The translations under genes were made by a program, and so were the position numbers. The notes below the pieces were generated by a model. The model ran no database searches and was not told where the DNA came from. It saw nothing but the letters and a program-made list of their open reading frames with translations. DNA of 64,000 bases from positions 3,162,001-3,226,000 of the forward strand of contig NW_026060237.1 of assembly GCF_024166365.1 (NCBI RefSeq), given 5' to 3'. Each line of letters opens with the position of its first letter. Position 1 is the first letter of the stretch. This stretch comes from Elephas maximus indicus. Taxonomy: Eukaryota; Chordata; Mammalia; Proboscidea; Elephantidae. Shown piece by piece: positions 32,445-43,689 of the stretch.

Positions 32445-32800
32445 TAAGTCAATTTTTTTGTTATTAATGAGAATATACACAGAAAAACATAGACCAATTC
32501 AACGGTTTCTACAAGCACATATTCAGTGACATTTTTTACATTCTTCAAGTTGTGCAGCCACTCTCACCCTCCTCTTCTGAGTTGTTCCTCCCCCATTAAC
32601 ACAGACTCAATGCCCCCTAAGCTTCCTAGCTCATCTTTCAACAGTTGCTGTTGTCAGTTTGATCTCATATAGAGAGCTCTTTAAATGAGCACAAGGCTCA
32701 AGGCAGACGTTCTTTACTAGTTAAGCTATTCTTAGTTTAAAGAAGATTTCAGGGGATATTTTTGTTTAAGATTTAAACATGATTTCGGGCCAACAGTATC
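32445..32800 (-). repeat. Unassigned interspersed repeat, copy 2
   Basis: The second, uninterrupted copy, directly following the first in the same orientation. It extends further right (AGATTTCAGGGGATATTTTT). Confidence 0.75.
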
Positions 32801-33479
32801 GCGGGTTCTTACACCAACTTTTGACATTTCCTTTAACAATGCTTTAAATCATTTCAAGCCCAAAAGGCGTCATTTCTTCTTTTCCGTAACCAGCCCTGGA
32901 ATTGCTCATTCATTCTTAGCATGCTTGAGATCACTCTGAGTCCCATCTCCTCCCTGGCGGCCTCCCCTCCCCGTTTGTCCTTAAGGCGCATTGTTCCATT
33001 AAGTAAAAGCTCCTCAAGTGAGGAAAGAGGAGCTGGTTCCTCTGCCAACGAAACCCCCTGGCTGCTAGAAAAGCTGTCAGTCTCCCAAGTGTGTGCAAAT
33101 AAATTAATTCACCTTATGGGTATAGAAAACGGTCTGGGAGGCTTGTTTCTTCACCAGCCCTGAGAGACACTTAATGTCAGCTCACTGAATTGAGCATTGG
33201 ATCTTGCTAAGTGGTGAAGTGCAGCTCAACCTCGGGGCTTTTCTGAACAAGCAACTCTTCTACAGAAACTACAGGTAATTGGAAGGAATGGATTTCGCCT
33301 GATTGCCTCTTTGGCCCTGAAAGCAGGGGAAGCCCCCGAGAAGGCATTCTGGACTCCCTGCTCCTTGCCCCAAAAGGCACCCAGAACATAATGGGAGTGG
33401 CAGGCTACACTGATCCATTATGGACACACTGCCAGGGCGCAGCCCCACAAAGACTCCGCAGAGACAGACATTGTGTTTG
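32801..33479. other. Repeat-free flank downstream of the PCED1-like gene
   Basis: About 680 bp with no recognised transposon, unusual for this window. No exon is evident. It could hold 3' regulatory sequence of the neighbouring minus-strand gene, which is inference only. Confidence 0.45.
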
Positions 33480-33491
33480 TGAAGGCACTTT

Positions 33492-33497
33492 TTTAAT
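33492..33497 (-). terminator. Candidate polyadenylation signal ATTAAA
   Basis: On the minus strand AGAATTAAAAAAG contains the common variant signal ATTAAA. It lies about 300 bp past the stop codon of the PCED1-like frame and is the first plausible signal downstream. No transcript data support it. Confidence 0.5.
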
Positions 33498-33793
33498 TCT
33501 CAGTTTGCTTGCACATCAAGGCAAGGAGGAGACAGCCGTGGGGGTGTACGTCTGGTATCTGCTCCTGTAAGGCCTGTCGCTGCTGAGAGGGGTGGAGGGG
33601 TGGCTGGAGGTGTTCCACACCTGCATGCCTAGGCCATCCCCCAAGGAAGGGTCCAAGGGGGAGAGGACGGCCTACATGGAGGGGTGGCTACGGAATCCTT
33701 GCCCCTGGTCACGTCCGGGGCTGCGGTCCCTGCCCCTGCGCCTCTCTGGCCCTGCAGGGGGACCTGGGGTGTAAGGCGGAGAAGCCCGGTGAA

Positions 33794-34936
33794 CTACACG
33801 GCGCGGGTGAGAATCAGAGGCCCTATGTATTCGGCCGTGGCAGGGCTGCCGGCCAGTGGTCGGGTTTGCTTCCTCGCCATATCTAGTGTGCTGCGCATAG
33901 GCATCGCCAGAGCATGGCTGGCGCTGCAGGGATTGGTCCCACGGCAAAGTGGAGCCATGGCGGCGGGGCTGGAAGCACCTGCGAACCTGGGGCGGGGATA
34001 CAGGGGGTCTCCAGGACTGAGCGATAGGGCGCACCGGCCTAGGTGGGCGCGAAGGCGGGGCCTCCTCACTGGATTCACCTCCGTGGCGCTGGAGCAGCCT
34101 GTAGCTCGCGGGCCCTCTGAGAAGGCTCCCAGGGCCTTCCCAGATTCACTGCCCACCAGTTCATCGCAGGGCAGGTCCACGCCCCAGGCATTGGCCAGGT
34201 GGGCCAGCAGCAGGTGCGAGAGCCTTCGGTGAGCGTGTTGGTTCCAGTGCACGCCATCTGGCTGCCGGTGCTGCCAGAAGTGCCGAAAGTGGAAATGCAA
34301 GTCCAGCACGTCGAAGCCGAGCCTGCTGGCCTCAGCGGCGCTGTAGATGTTGGCCTCCACCACATCCTCCCGCAGGCACGCGGTCGGGGGCATGCCCTCA
34401 GGCGGCAGGAAACACCCTGAGACCGTCTCAGCCACTGGCATGGCAGTGTTCCACACCACGAGGCAGGACTCCGGCAGCATCTGGCGAAGGCGCCAGAACA
34501 GGGCCTCCAGGTTCCTCCTGTAGCTCCACATGGAATCCTGGCCATACCTGGACAGGTCCCAGAGGCAGGAGTTCATGATGACCACGTCTGGGCCGTGCTC
34601 GCCCCTCAGCAGCTCCAGCAGGACTTTTTCCACGTACCGGGAGTAGGCGCGTGTGAGGAAGTAGACGCGCACAAGGTGGTGTGTGGAGCAGAACTCGCGG
34701 ACTTCGCGGTAGTGGGTCCCGTTGTGCCTACGGCCCCACCAGCCGCCGTGCAGGAGCCTGTCCTGCTCGAAGCTCATCTCGCCCTTGGCCTTCAGCTGAC
34801 TGCTTGAGAGCAGGCAGTCCTTCTGCAGCAGGAGCACCAGGTCCTTGTACACGGCCCTCTGCACCGAGTCCCCCATGACGACCACGAACTTGTTGTGCAG
34901 CAGCTGCCGGACTTCGGACGCCCTCGGGTGGACCAT
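33794..34936 (-). CDS. PCED1B: PC-esterase domain protein, PCED1/FAM113 family, intronless
   Basis: The 380-residue frame starts at the ATG at 34936-34934, whose context GCCACCATGG is a perfect Kozak match. Known family: PCED1 proteins are GDSL/SGNH-like predicted esterases of unestablished substrate. Seen here: the nucleophile motif GDS at residues 22-24, the family block [13 protein letters not shown] at 120-132, VVWNTAMPV at 160-168 and the catalytic DGVHW at 227-231. The domain ends near 260. The last 120 residues are Pro/Arg/Ser-rich and lower in complexity, as in the family. There is no signal peptide or membrane span. No intron interrupts the domain, so the frame is either a single coding exon or a retrocopy that has stayed open. 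The [16 protein letters not shown] and WNTAMPV wording is closer to my recollection of PCED1B than PCED1A, so paralogue identity is likely but unproven. The frame continues open 157 codons upstream; that extension is rejected (see below). Confidence 0.85.
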   Translation of the reverse strand: MVHPRASEVRQLLHNKFVVVMGDSVQRAVYKDLVLLLQKDCLLSSSQLKAKGEMSFEQDRLLHGGWWGRRHNGTHYREVREFCSTHHLVRVYFLTRAYSRYVEKVLLELLRGEHGPDVVIMNSCLWDLSRYGQDSMWSYRRNLEALFWRLRQMLPESCLVVWNTAMPVAETVSGCFLPPEGMPPTACLREDVVEANIYSAAEASRLGFDVLDLHFHFRHFWQHRQPDGVHWNQHAHRRLSHLLLAHLANAWGVDLPCDELVGSESGKALGAFSEGPRATGCSSATEVNPVRRPRLRAHLGRCALSLSPGDPLYPRPRFAGASSPAAMAPLCRGTNPCSASHALAMPMRSTLDMARKQTRPLAGSPATAEYIGPLILTRAV

Positions 34937-35013
34937 GGTGGCTGGGCGAAGGTGGCCTAGCTCCTGCCTTCCCTCAGGGCGGGTCCCGAAAGAGCTCTGG
35001 ACCGAGGGCTGAG

Positions 35014-35035
35014 CGGCTGCTGCCAGAGACGGAGA
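35014..35035 (-). other. Candidate 3' splice acceptor upstream of the PCED1-like ATG
   Basis: On the minus strand CTTCTCTCCGTCTCTGGCAG is a pyrimidine tract ending in AG (AG at about 35021-35020), about 85 bp before the ATG. If used, 5'UTR exons would lie to the right and the CDS would be in the last exon. No branch point or donor could be verified. Confidence 0.35.
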
Positions 35036-35040
35036 GAAGG

Positions 35041-35064
35041 CTGGCTGGCTGGCTGGCTGGCGGT
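35041..35064. repeat. GGCT tetranucleotide repeat
   Basis: About five GGCT units inside the 5' flank of the PCED1-like frame. Confidence 0.85.
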
Positions 35065-35460
35065 TGTGGGGGCGGCCGGGCGGGCAGACGGGGAGCTGTT
35101 TAATGCAGCTGGACTGGCCTGGGCCTGGACCGGGCGGAGAAAGGGGGCAGCGTCCGGGGCCCTGAAAGCCGTCTCGCCAATCCCTAGGCCCACGGTGTGA
35201 TCTCTGAACCCACGGCCCTGCCCCCGTACCCGGCTTGGCTCCCCCTGGTGGAGGGCAGCGGTGCTGACACTGATGCTGTTGGTCTGGAAGGATGTAGGCT
35301 GTTCCCGCCTCAGCCACCATCTGTGCTCCAGGCACTGGGACAAGGTCTGTCCACTGGGAGAACCAAGCCACTTCCAGGGCGTGGCCCAGTCGGTGGTGGA
35401 TCCACATCCAGGATTTCCAGGCAGCGTTGGCGAGAATACTCAGGAAAACATACTCATCTT

Positions 35461-36198
35461 AGTTCCACAATTATTTTGTCTTTGTTTTCATTTTGTCTCT
35501 CCTTCCCAATCCCATTGTGAGTATTCCTGCCCGTCTAAGAAATGACAAGAACACATCCCATGACCGATCACTGTCTTTGTCCCAGGGTAAAGTCTGGAGA
35601 CCACTTCTAACACAGCGTCACAATCGGGGTGTGGGAAGCCATATCCACAAGGTACTGGCCGTGATGGTGTCCCCAAGGAGCCCACCCTTCACTCTTCCAT
35701 CTGCACACCCAGTGCTCCTGAGCTGAGGCCTGGCCACCACACAGCTCCTCCGCATTTACCCAGCGTTGCCCTTTGGAAAATAGATGCAAAGGAACCCTAC
35801 GGTATGTAATGTAGGTCGACGGTTTACCCTGCCTGAGCACCTTCTGGGCAGTCATTCTGCCTCTCTGGGAATCCCCCCGGGGTGTCCAGTGTAGAACTCC
35901 TGCCGTCCACCACCTTTTTGCACTAAGAAATGGCCTCTGGTGCGGTTCAAGCAGGGTGAGCTTAGTATCCGACTTCTAGCTCTTACAAATTAGGCTGCTA
36001 TTACACTTTTGTAGGTGGACTTGTGCAAAAAGAGAGCTCCAGCTCTTGATAAAAGCCCGGAGCTGCACTTGTCTGCTGGTGTGGTGGTAGAACAATCGTT
36101 GCTTTGAGAAATGCTCAGACCCTTTTCCACAGTGGCTCTGCCAGCCATTGGATCTGCTAATCTGAACACCCTCCCTCCTTAAATTATGACACTATCTT
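35461..36198. other. Repeat-poor upstream flank
   Basis: No recognised repeat or exon in about 740 bp. Opposing frames of 60-82 codons have no domain. Confidence 0.4.
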
Positions 36199-36405
36199 CT
36201 GGGTGGACCAAGCCATTAAACATATGACTGCTAACAGAAAGACTGACAGTTTGAGTCCACACAGAGACCCTTCAAGGGAAAGTTCTAGCTATCAACTTCC
36301 CAAAGGGCATAGACTTAAAAAACAAAAAAACCTGTGGAGTACATTACTACTCTGCAATATCTGGGGTTGCTATGAGTCAGATTCAGCATGATGGCAACTG
36401 GTCAG
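36199..36405 (+). mobile_element. AfroSINE, second subtype, diverged
   Basis: Head CTGGGTGGACCAAGCCATTA; tail GGGGTTGCTATGAGTCAGAT, end GATGGCAACTGG. An A-rich insertion sits mid-element. Confidence 0.82.
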
Positions 36406-36880
36406 TAGTTGTTCCACGTACAATGACTTCCTCTCCCTTGAATATAAATGTTGACCTCCTGGCTGAAAGCACCATTCCTAATTCTTACTAAGATGTAGCA
36501 TGATTTCCTTACCCCTTGCATACTGGTGCTAGATTCCTGGCTGAAATCCAAGGCCTAATTCTCAACAGGATAATGACATCAACTTTGATAAAAGAACCCT
36601 TCCCCTCCCTCTCCTTAATACAGATTGGTGTTGATTTAGTGTCTTGGCTGAGTGACCACGGCTAAGATGAAAGTTTCTTTGAACCACCAGAAGAAACAAT
36701 GAGGAAGAAGAGCAACCTAAAGAAAAGGGGAGGAAGCCACAGTCCTGGTCTATTAATCAAACAAATTAAATATTAAATAAATCAGTAAATCTTAGTGTCT
36801 CTAATACAACAGTCAGTTAGATAGCATATGTGGAGACAGGAAACCATACCTCATACACTGACCAAATTTAGAGGAAATAA
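36406..36880. other. Unassigned AT-rich DNA
   Basis: No clear feature; the right part grades into the old L1. Confidence 0.4.
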
Positions 36881-37533
36881 ATGGTCCCTGAGAAAGGTCA
36901 CATAATGGAAATACTCAACAAGGATTGTATTGTTAGAATTACGTATGTTCAAAGAGATAATGAAAAGTACAGAAAAATATATTTAAAAAATCAGAAAAAC
37001 AATAAAAAAAAAACTTTAATAAGAGAAAAGTGAAAAAAGTAATCTATATATAGAAATACTAGAGCTCAATAACAAAAGAGATGATCTGCAAAATGGAAGG
37101 ACATAAAAGTAGAATTGAAATGACAGAGACATCCAGTGAACATAAAGACAGAATATTGAGAAAGGTTAGTCTGAAGAGCAACAGGAAAAAAAAAAGGAAT
37201 GAAGGAAGACAAACAATGCCTAAGAGAGCTGAGAGAGACCATCAAGAAAAATAACTTACGCATTATGAGGGCAGCAGGCAGAGATGAGAGTGAGAGGGCC
37301 AGAAAGAAATTTTGAAGAAGTAATGGCAGAATACTTCCCAAACATCACAAAGAAAGGAAATATGATCTCCAAGAAGCTCAGTGAACTACATGTAAGATAG
37401 AATCTAAAAGAAATTCACCAAGGTATTTCATAATCCAACTGCTGAGAACCAAGAACAAAGAGAAAATTTGGAGAGAATGAGAAAAAACTGTTATATACAA
37501 GTTGTCCCAACTAAGTCCTGACTTATCTTCACA

Positions 37534-37680
37534 AGGAACCCTGATGGTACAGTGGTTCACTGTCCAAAAGTTGGCAGTTGAGACCTACCGTTTGCTCCTT
37601 AGGATCCCTGTGGGACAGTTCTACAATGTCCTGTAGGGTCACTATGAGTCTAAATTGACTCAGTGGCAATTAGTTTTAGT
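37534..37680 (+). mobile_element. AfroSINE nested in old L1, with TSD
   Basis: Short subtype. TATCTTCA at 37523-37530 and 37683-37690 brackets it as a short duplication. Confidence 0.88.
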
Positions 37681-38833
37681 TATATCTTCAGAAACCACAG
37701 AAGCAAGAAAGTAATGGATGACATTCGAAGTGCAGAAAGAGAAAAAAAAATGGCAAGAATAATATACACAGCAAAAATATCATTCAGAAACAAGGGAGAA
37801 ATTAAGGCATTCTCAGATAAGCAAAAATGAAGGGAATTTGTTAGCACCAGATCAGCCCTACAAGAAGTACTAAAAGGACTCTTCCACAAAGAAAGGTAAT
37901 GGCACTAAAGAGAACCTGAAGGGGTACATGCACAAAAGCATTGTCAGTATAAACACGACACCTATGACACTTTTGGATGGCGAATACTTAACTAAGGTAA
38001 AGTTATATGCAGAAAATAGGAGCTAAATACATACAACAATAAAATAATTTACATTCATATTAAGGGAAAGTGAAGCAACTAAGATGTAATTGATAATAGC
38101 ACCTAAAGAACAGGGAGGATGAGTGTCAACACAGATTTTTTTTTATGTTGAGGAAGTCAAGGTGTAATCTAGATATATTAGTTTCTTATAAATGTGAGGT
38201 GTTAAATATGAATCTCATGGAAAGCAAAAAAAAAAAGTAAATAAAAAGAAATCATTCCTGAAAATAGTGAAGCAAACAAAATGTCTCAGTATTCACAAGA
38301 AAATAATAAATAAGATGAAGAAAAACTCGTGTTCATAAAGAATTCAGCACTGAAGGTAAAGAACAAAGAAACCATAAATTTCACCAAAATTAAAACAAGA
38401 AAAAAGTAAAACAAAATGTCAGAAGTAAATCTACCCATACTGATAATCACCGTAAATGTAAATAAATACTCCTATTAAGAGGTGGAGAGCAGCAGAATGG
38501 ATTGAAAAAATATAAAACACACACAAAGAAGATAAAAAAAAAAAAAAGCATGATACGTCTATATGCTCTCTACACCTTAGGAACAAGGACATACATAGTT
38601 TAAAAGCTAAAACATGAAAAAAAAAAAGTCAATGCAAATAGCAACCGAAGCAAAATGCGTGATAATATCTGAAAAAATTAGACATTACATTAATATTATA
38701 AAAGATAAAAGAACAACTATGTAAATTCAAGAAGAAGTAACAATTACAAATATGCATCCAACATCAAAACCTCAAAATATATGAAGCAATCTCTGACAGA
38801 ATTGAGCAGAGAATGGAAAGGTGTGCAATAATA

Positions 38834-39031
38834 GCTGTCGTTTTGTGCAGTTGAATCAATCCCGGCTCCTAACTATGCTACCGGACAGAGTAGAACTGCC
38901 CCATAGAGTTTCCTTGGCTAAATTTTTAAGAGAATAGAATAGGTAGTCTTTTTTCGTGCGGAGCTGTTGGGTATTTTTGAACTGCCAACGTTTTGGTTAG
39001 CAGCCAAGCTCTTAATGATTGTGCTACCAAT
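38834..39031 (-). mobile_element. AfroSINE nested in old L1
   Basis: Minus strand, diverged: core GGACAGAGTAGAACTGCCCC, head GATTGTGCTACCAATG. Confidence 0.85.
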
Positions 39032-40654
39032 GTATGAAAAATTACGATAGTAGGAAACTTTAATACACCATTTTCTGTTATGAAAGGAACTAGAAAGCAG
39101 ATCAATAAGGAAACAGAAGACTTAAATATCACTATTAAACAATTGGACCCAACAGGCGTTCATGGAACACTCTACCCCACAGCAGCTCTACATATATTCT
39201 TCTCCAATGAACTAAGATTATTCTTCAATATAGACAAAATTTTAGTGCTCAAAGCAAACTTTAATCAACATAAAGAAACTGAAACCATACAAAGCATCTT
39301 TTGAGACTTTCACAGAATCAAGTTAGAAACCAAAACCAGGAAGTAAAGGGGCTTGATAATTAAGGAAATTAGTGGCACACTACTAAATATACAAAGGATT
39401 ATAGAAGAAAAGAGGAGAGATATTTTTTAAAAAATTAGAATTAAATAGAATGAAGATACACTATACCAAAATATATAGGGGATAGTGAAGGAATTCCTGA
39501 GGGAAATTATTAGCATTGAGTGATTACATTATGAATGAATGAGGATCCCAGATTGATGGTTTAACTCTCCACCATGAAGAAATAGAAATGGAACAGCAAA
39601 AAATACCAAACTATCAGAAAAAAGAAAATAATAAACATCCTCGGAGAAATAAATGATCTTGAAAATAGGAAAAGAATTGAAAGAGTCAATGAAACCAGAA
39701 GTTGGTTCTTTAAAAAAATCTATAAAATAGACAGTCCACTGCCTAAACTGATTAAAAAAAAATGGTGAAAATGCAAATAACCAAAATAAGAACTGAAGTT
39801 AGAGACATTACAACAGATAAATGAAAAGGAACATAAGAGAATGCTATGGAAAGTCACATTTCAACAAACTGGAGTGCTTAGATGAAATGCACGTACACCT
39901 AGAACATAACCTACTGCTACTAACACACATATACACAAAAAAAAATATCCACTAGCCCGTAAGAAAAGAGGAGATTCAATCAGTCATCAAACACATCCCT
40001 CTCCACTAACTAGAAAAAGAAAAAAAGCAGATGACTAGATGGCCTCACTGGAGAATCTAGCAAACATTCAGAGAAGAAATAACATTGATCCTATTCAAAC
40101 TCTTCCAACATACAGGACAGAAAGGAATGTTTCTTCACTCATTCTATTAAGCCAGCATGACTGTGATACCAAAGCCAGACAAAGACATCACAAGAAAAGA
40201 ATACTACAGACCAATATCCCTCATAAATATAGACGTAAAAACTCTCAACAAAATTTTAGCAAACAGAATCCAATAGCACATTCAACAAAAAATTACACCA
40301 CGATCAAATTGTATTTATTCCTGGAATGTAAGGCTGGTTCAACATTCAGCATCAATCAATGTAATATACCACATTAAAAAAAGAAACATCATATGATCAT
40401 CTTAATATATGTAGAAATTTATTTTAATAAAACCCTACACCATTTCCTTATTAAAACTTTTGACAAAATAGAAAAAGAGGGGAAATCCCTTCACGCGATT
40501 AAGGGCATCTATGAAAAACCAACTGACAATACAAAAGTCAGTAAAGAAAGACCAGAGCCTTCCCTTTGCAAGGAGAATGAGACAAGGATGGCCCCTATCA
40601 CAACTTATATTCAATATTGTTTCAGAAGTCCTACTGAGCACAGTAAGAATAAAG

Positions 40655-40697
40655 AAAAAAAGGAAGGGAGGGAGGGAGGAAAGAAAGAGAGAAAAAT
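40655..40697. repeat. GGAA/GGGA purine microsatellite
   Basis: AGGAAGGGAGGGAGGGAGGA followed by GAAAGAAAGAG inside the old L1. Confidence 0.85.
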
Positions 40698-41083
40698 GTA
40701 TCCAAAGTAGAAAAGAAGACATAAAACTATATGGAAATGACATGATAACATGCATATAAAACCCTGAAGGATTCACAACAGATTTGCTAGAACAAATAGA
40801 AAAATAAAGCAAGGAGGCAGGCTACAAGATCAACACATCAATCACTTGGGTTTTCTGTACAGCAACAATAAGAGATCAGAAAAGGAAATCAAGTAAGCAG
40901 TATCACTTGCAATGCTGTTGTTAGGTGCTTAGAGTTGGTTCTGATTCATACAGACCCTACAAACACTGCCCGGGCCTGTGTTATCCTCACAATTGTTGTT
41001 ACGCTTGAGCCCACTGTTGTGGCAACTGTGTCAACCAATCTTGTTGAGGGTATTCCTCTTTCTAGCTGACCATCTACTTTACA

Positions 41084-41270
41084 GGTCTGTGAAAAAGAGG
41101 AAGGCCCCCAACAAGATAGACTGACACAGTGGCTCAGACAACGGGCGTAAGCATAACAACAGTTGTAAGAATGGCACAGGTCCGGGCAGGATCAGGCAGT
41201 GTTTTGTTCTGTTTTATATAGAGTCACTATGAGTTGGAACTGACTAAATGGTACCTAACAACAACGACAA
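41084..41270 (+). mobile_element. RTE LINE 3' end nested in RTE, with TSD
   Basis: A 187-bp 5'-truncated insertion ending ACCTAACAACAACGACAA. The identical 10-mer CTACTTTACA flanks it at 41074-41083 and 41271-41280. Confidence 0.93.
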
Positions 41271-42740
41271 CTACTTTACAAATATGATGTCCTTCTTCAA
41301 GGACTGGTCCCTCCATAACATATCCTAAGTACTAGAGGTGAAGTCTCACCATCCTTCCTCTAAGGAGCATTCTGGCCGCGTTTTACTTCTTCCAATACAG
41401 CTTTGCTCCCTCTAACAGTCCACAGTATATTCCATATTTTTTGCCAACACCATAATTCAAATGCATCAGTTCAGTCTTCTTTATTCTTTGTCCAGCTTTC
41501 GCATGTACATGAGGAACTGAAAAAACCAGGGCTTGGGTCATGTGCACCTTAGATCTTAAAGTGACATATTTGCTTGTTTACACTTTAAGGAGGTCTTTTG
41601 CAGCAGATTTGCCCTGCGCAACGGTTCTTTTGATTTCTTGACAGCTGCTTCTATGGGTATTGATGGTGGTTGCAAGTAAAATGAAATCCTTGACAAATTC
41701 AATCTGTTATCATGCCATTGCGTACTGGTCAGCTTGTGAGGGTTTCTGTTTTTTTTTCTAAATTGGGGTGTAATCCATATTGAAGGCTGTGGTCTTTGAC
41801 ATCATGAGTGTTTCAAGTGTTCTTCACTTTCAGCCAGCAAAGTTGTGTCATCTGCATATTGCTGGCAGTTAATGAGTCTTCCTTGGATCCTGATGCCCCT
41901 TTCTTCTTGTATAGTTCGGCGTCATGGATTTTTTTGTTCAGCATGTGGATCGAATAAGTATGGTAAAAGGATACAACCTTAAGTCACCCTCCTGATTTAA
42001 AACTATGCAATATCCCCTCATTCTGTTGGAATGGCTGCATCTTAGTATATGTAGATTCCTCATCGAAACAGTTAAGTGTTGTGGAATACCCATTCTTCAT
42101 TATGTTATTCATAATTCATTATGATCCACACAGTTGAATGCCTTCACACGGTCAATAAAACACAGGTAGACATGTTTTAGGTATTCTCTGCTTTCAGCCA
42201 GGATCCATCTGACATCAGCAGTGATATCCCTCATTCCGTGTCCTCTTCTGTCTCCAGCTTGAATTTCTGGCAGTACATTTTCAATGTACTACTGCATTTG
42301 GTTTCAAATGATCTTCAGCAAAATTTTACTTGTGTGTGATAATAATGGTATTATTTGATAATTTCTGCATTCTGTTCGATCACCTTTCTCTGGGATGGGC
42401 ACTAATATCAATTTCTTCCAGTTGGTTGGCCGGGTTACTATCTTCAAAATTCTTGGCATAGATGAGGGAGTATGTCCAGCTCTGGGTCCGTTTGTTGAAA
42501 CATCTCACTTGGTATTCTGTCTATTCCTGGCACCTTGTTTTTTTTTAACCAATGCCCTCAGTGAAGCCTGGACTTCTTCCTTCAACAGCTTCGGTTTTTG
42601 ATCATATGGTACTTCCTGAAATGGTTGAGCGTCAACAAATTCTTTTTGCTACAATGACTCTGTGTACTCCTTCCATCTTCTTTTCATGCTCCTTGTGTTG
42701 TTTAATGTTTTCACCATACAATCTTCCAAAATTGCAACTT

Positions 42741-43587
42741 GTTAGGCGCATCGAGTCAATACTGACTCATAGTTGCCTTATGTACGATAGAATAAAACAC
42801 TTCTTAATTCTGTGCCATCCTGACAATTGTTGCTATGCTTGTGCCCATTCTTGCAGCCACTGAGTCAATCTATTTCATTGAGGGTATTCCTCTTTTTCAT
42901 TGACCCTCCACTTTACCAAGCATGATGGCCTTCTGCAGAGACTGATCCCTCCTGATAATATGTTCAAAGTATGTGAGTTGAAGCCTTGCCATCCTTGTTT
43001 CTAAGGAGTATTCTGGTTGTAATTCTTCCAAGACAGATGTGTTCATTCTTTTGACAGTCATGGTATAATCAATATTCTTCTCCAACACCACAATTCAAAG
43101 GCATCGATTCTTCTTCTTATTGTCCACCTTTCAAATGCATATGAGGTGATTGGAAACACCGTGGCTTGGGTCACATTCACCTTAGTCCTCAAGTCAAAAA
43201 TTTTTATTTTCACCACTTTAAAGAGGTTTCTTTGCAGGAGATTTGTCCAATGCAATGTATCTTTTGATTTCTTGACTGCTGCTTCCATGGTGTTCATTGT
43301 GGATACAAGTAAAACGAAATCCTTGACAACTGCAAACTTTCCTCCATTCATCGTCATGTTGCTTATTTGTCCAGTTGTGAAGATATTTGTTTTCCTTTTG
43401 TTGAGGTGTAATACGTACTAAAGGATGTGGTCTTTAATCTTAATACGTGCTTCAAGACCTCTTCACTTTCAACAAACAAGGTTATGCCACCTGCAAAACG
43501 CATGTTGTTAAAATTTTTTCCTCCAATCCTAATGTCTACTCCTTCTTCATATAATCCAGCTTCTCAAATTATTTGCTTAGTATATGT
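42741..43587 (-). mobile_element. RTE LINE 3' portion nested in RTE, with TSD
   Basis: An 847-bp 5'-truncated insertion that starts GTTAGGCGCATCGAGTCAAT, in the same orientation as its host. ATTGCAACTT flanks it at 42731-42740 and 43588-43597. Host homology resumes exactly after the second copy. Confidence 0.93.
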
Positions 43588-43689
43588 ATTGCAACTTAAG
43601 ACTTGAATTTTCTCTTCAGTTCTTTCAGCTTGAGAAATGCTGAGTATGTTCTTTCCTTTTGGTTTTTGTACTCCAGGTCTTTGCACCCC

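Larger units (their letters stand above)
33690..35180. promoter_or_regulatory. GC-rich, CpG-island-like region
   Basis: GC and CpG density are far above the rest of the window and cover the whole PCED1-like frame plus about 240 bp upstream. This may be a promoter island, or simply the GC-rich coding exon. No TATA box is evident upstream. Confidence 0.6.
36880..40910 (+). mobile_element. Old L1 LINE, ORF1 and ORF2 relics
   Basis: ORF1-like remains lie at 37070-37930 (AAACATCACAAAGAAAGGAA, CTCCAAGAAGCTCAGTGAAC, CCTACAAGAAGTACTAAAAG). ORF2 remains begin near 38330. An endonuclease GNFNTPFS block is at 39052-39076 and reverse-transcriptase relics follow to about 40905. Every frame is broken. Two AfroSINEs (37534, 38834) are nested in it, so it predates them. 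It is far more diverged than the L1 at 56304; probably an L1M-age element. Confidence 0.88.
40916..43689 (-). mobile_element. RTE LINE, host of two nested RTE insertions
   Basis: Starts at the terminus GTTGTTAGGTGCTTAGAGTT and proceeds through the 3' coding and reverse-transcriptase parts toward 5'. Two later RTE insertions interrupt it (41084-41270 and 42741-43587). At about 43689 it meets the 5' end of a plus-strand RTE. All frames are broken. Confidence 0.88.

Noticed and set aside
34075..34545. 156-codon minus frame and several plus frames inside the PCED1-like gene
   Set aside because: Other-frame shadows of the GC-rich coding exon with no domain of their own.
34937..35407. 157-codon N-terminal extension of the PCED1-like frame
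   Set aside because: Family similarity begins exactly at the Kozak-perfect ATG (34936). The upstream part is Pro/Gln-rich, contains a GGCT repeat and looks like GC-rich 5' flank.
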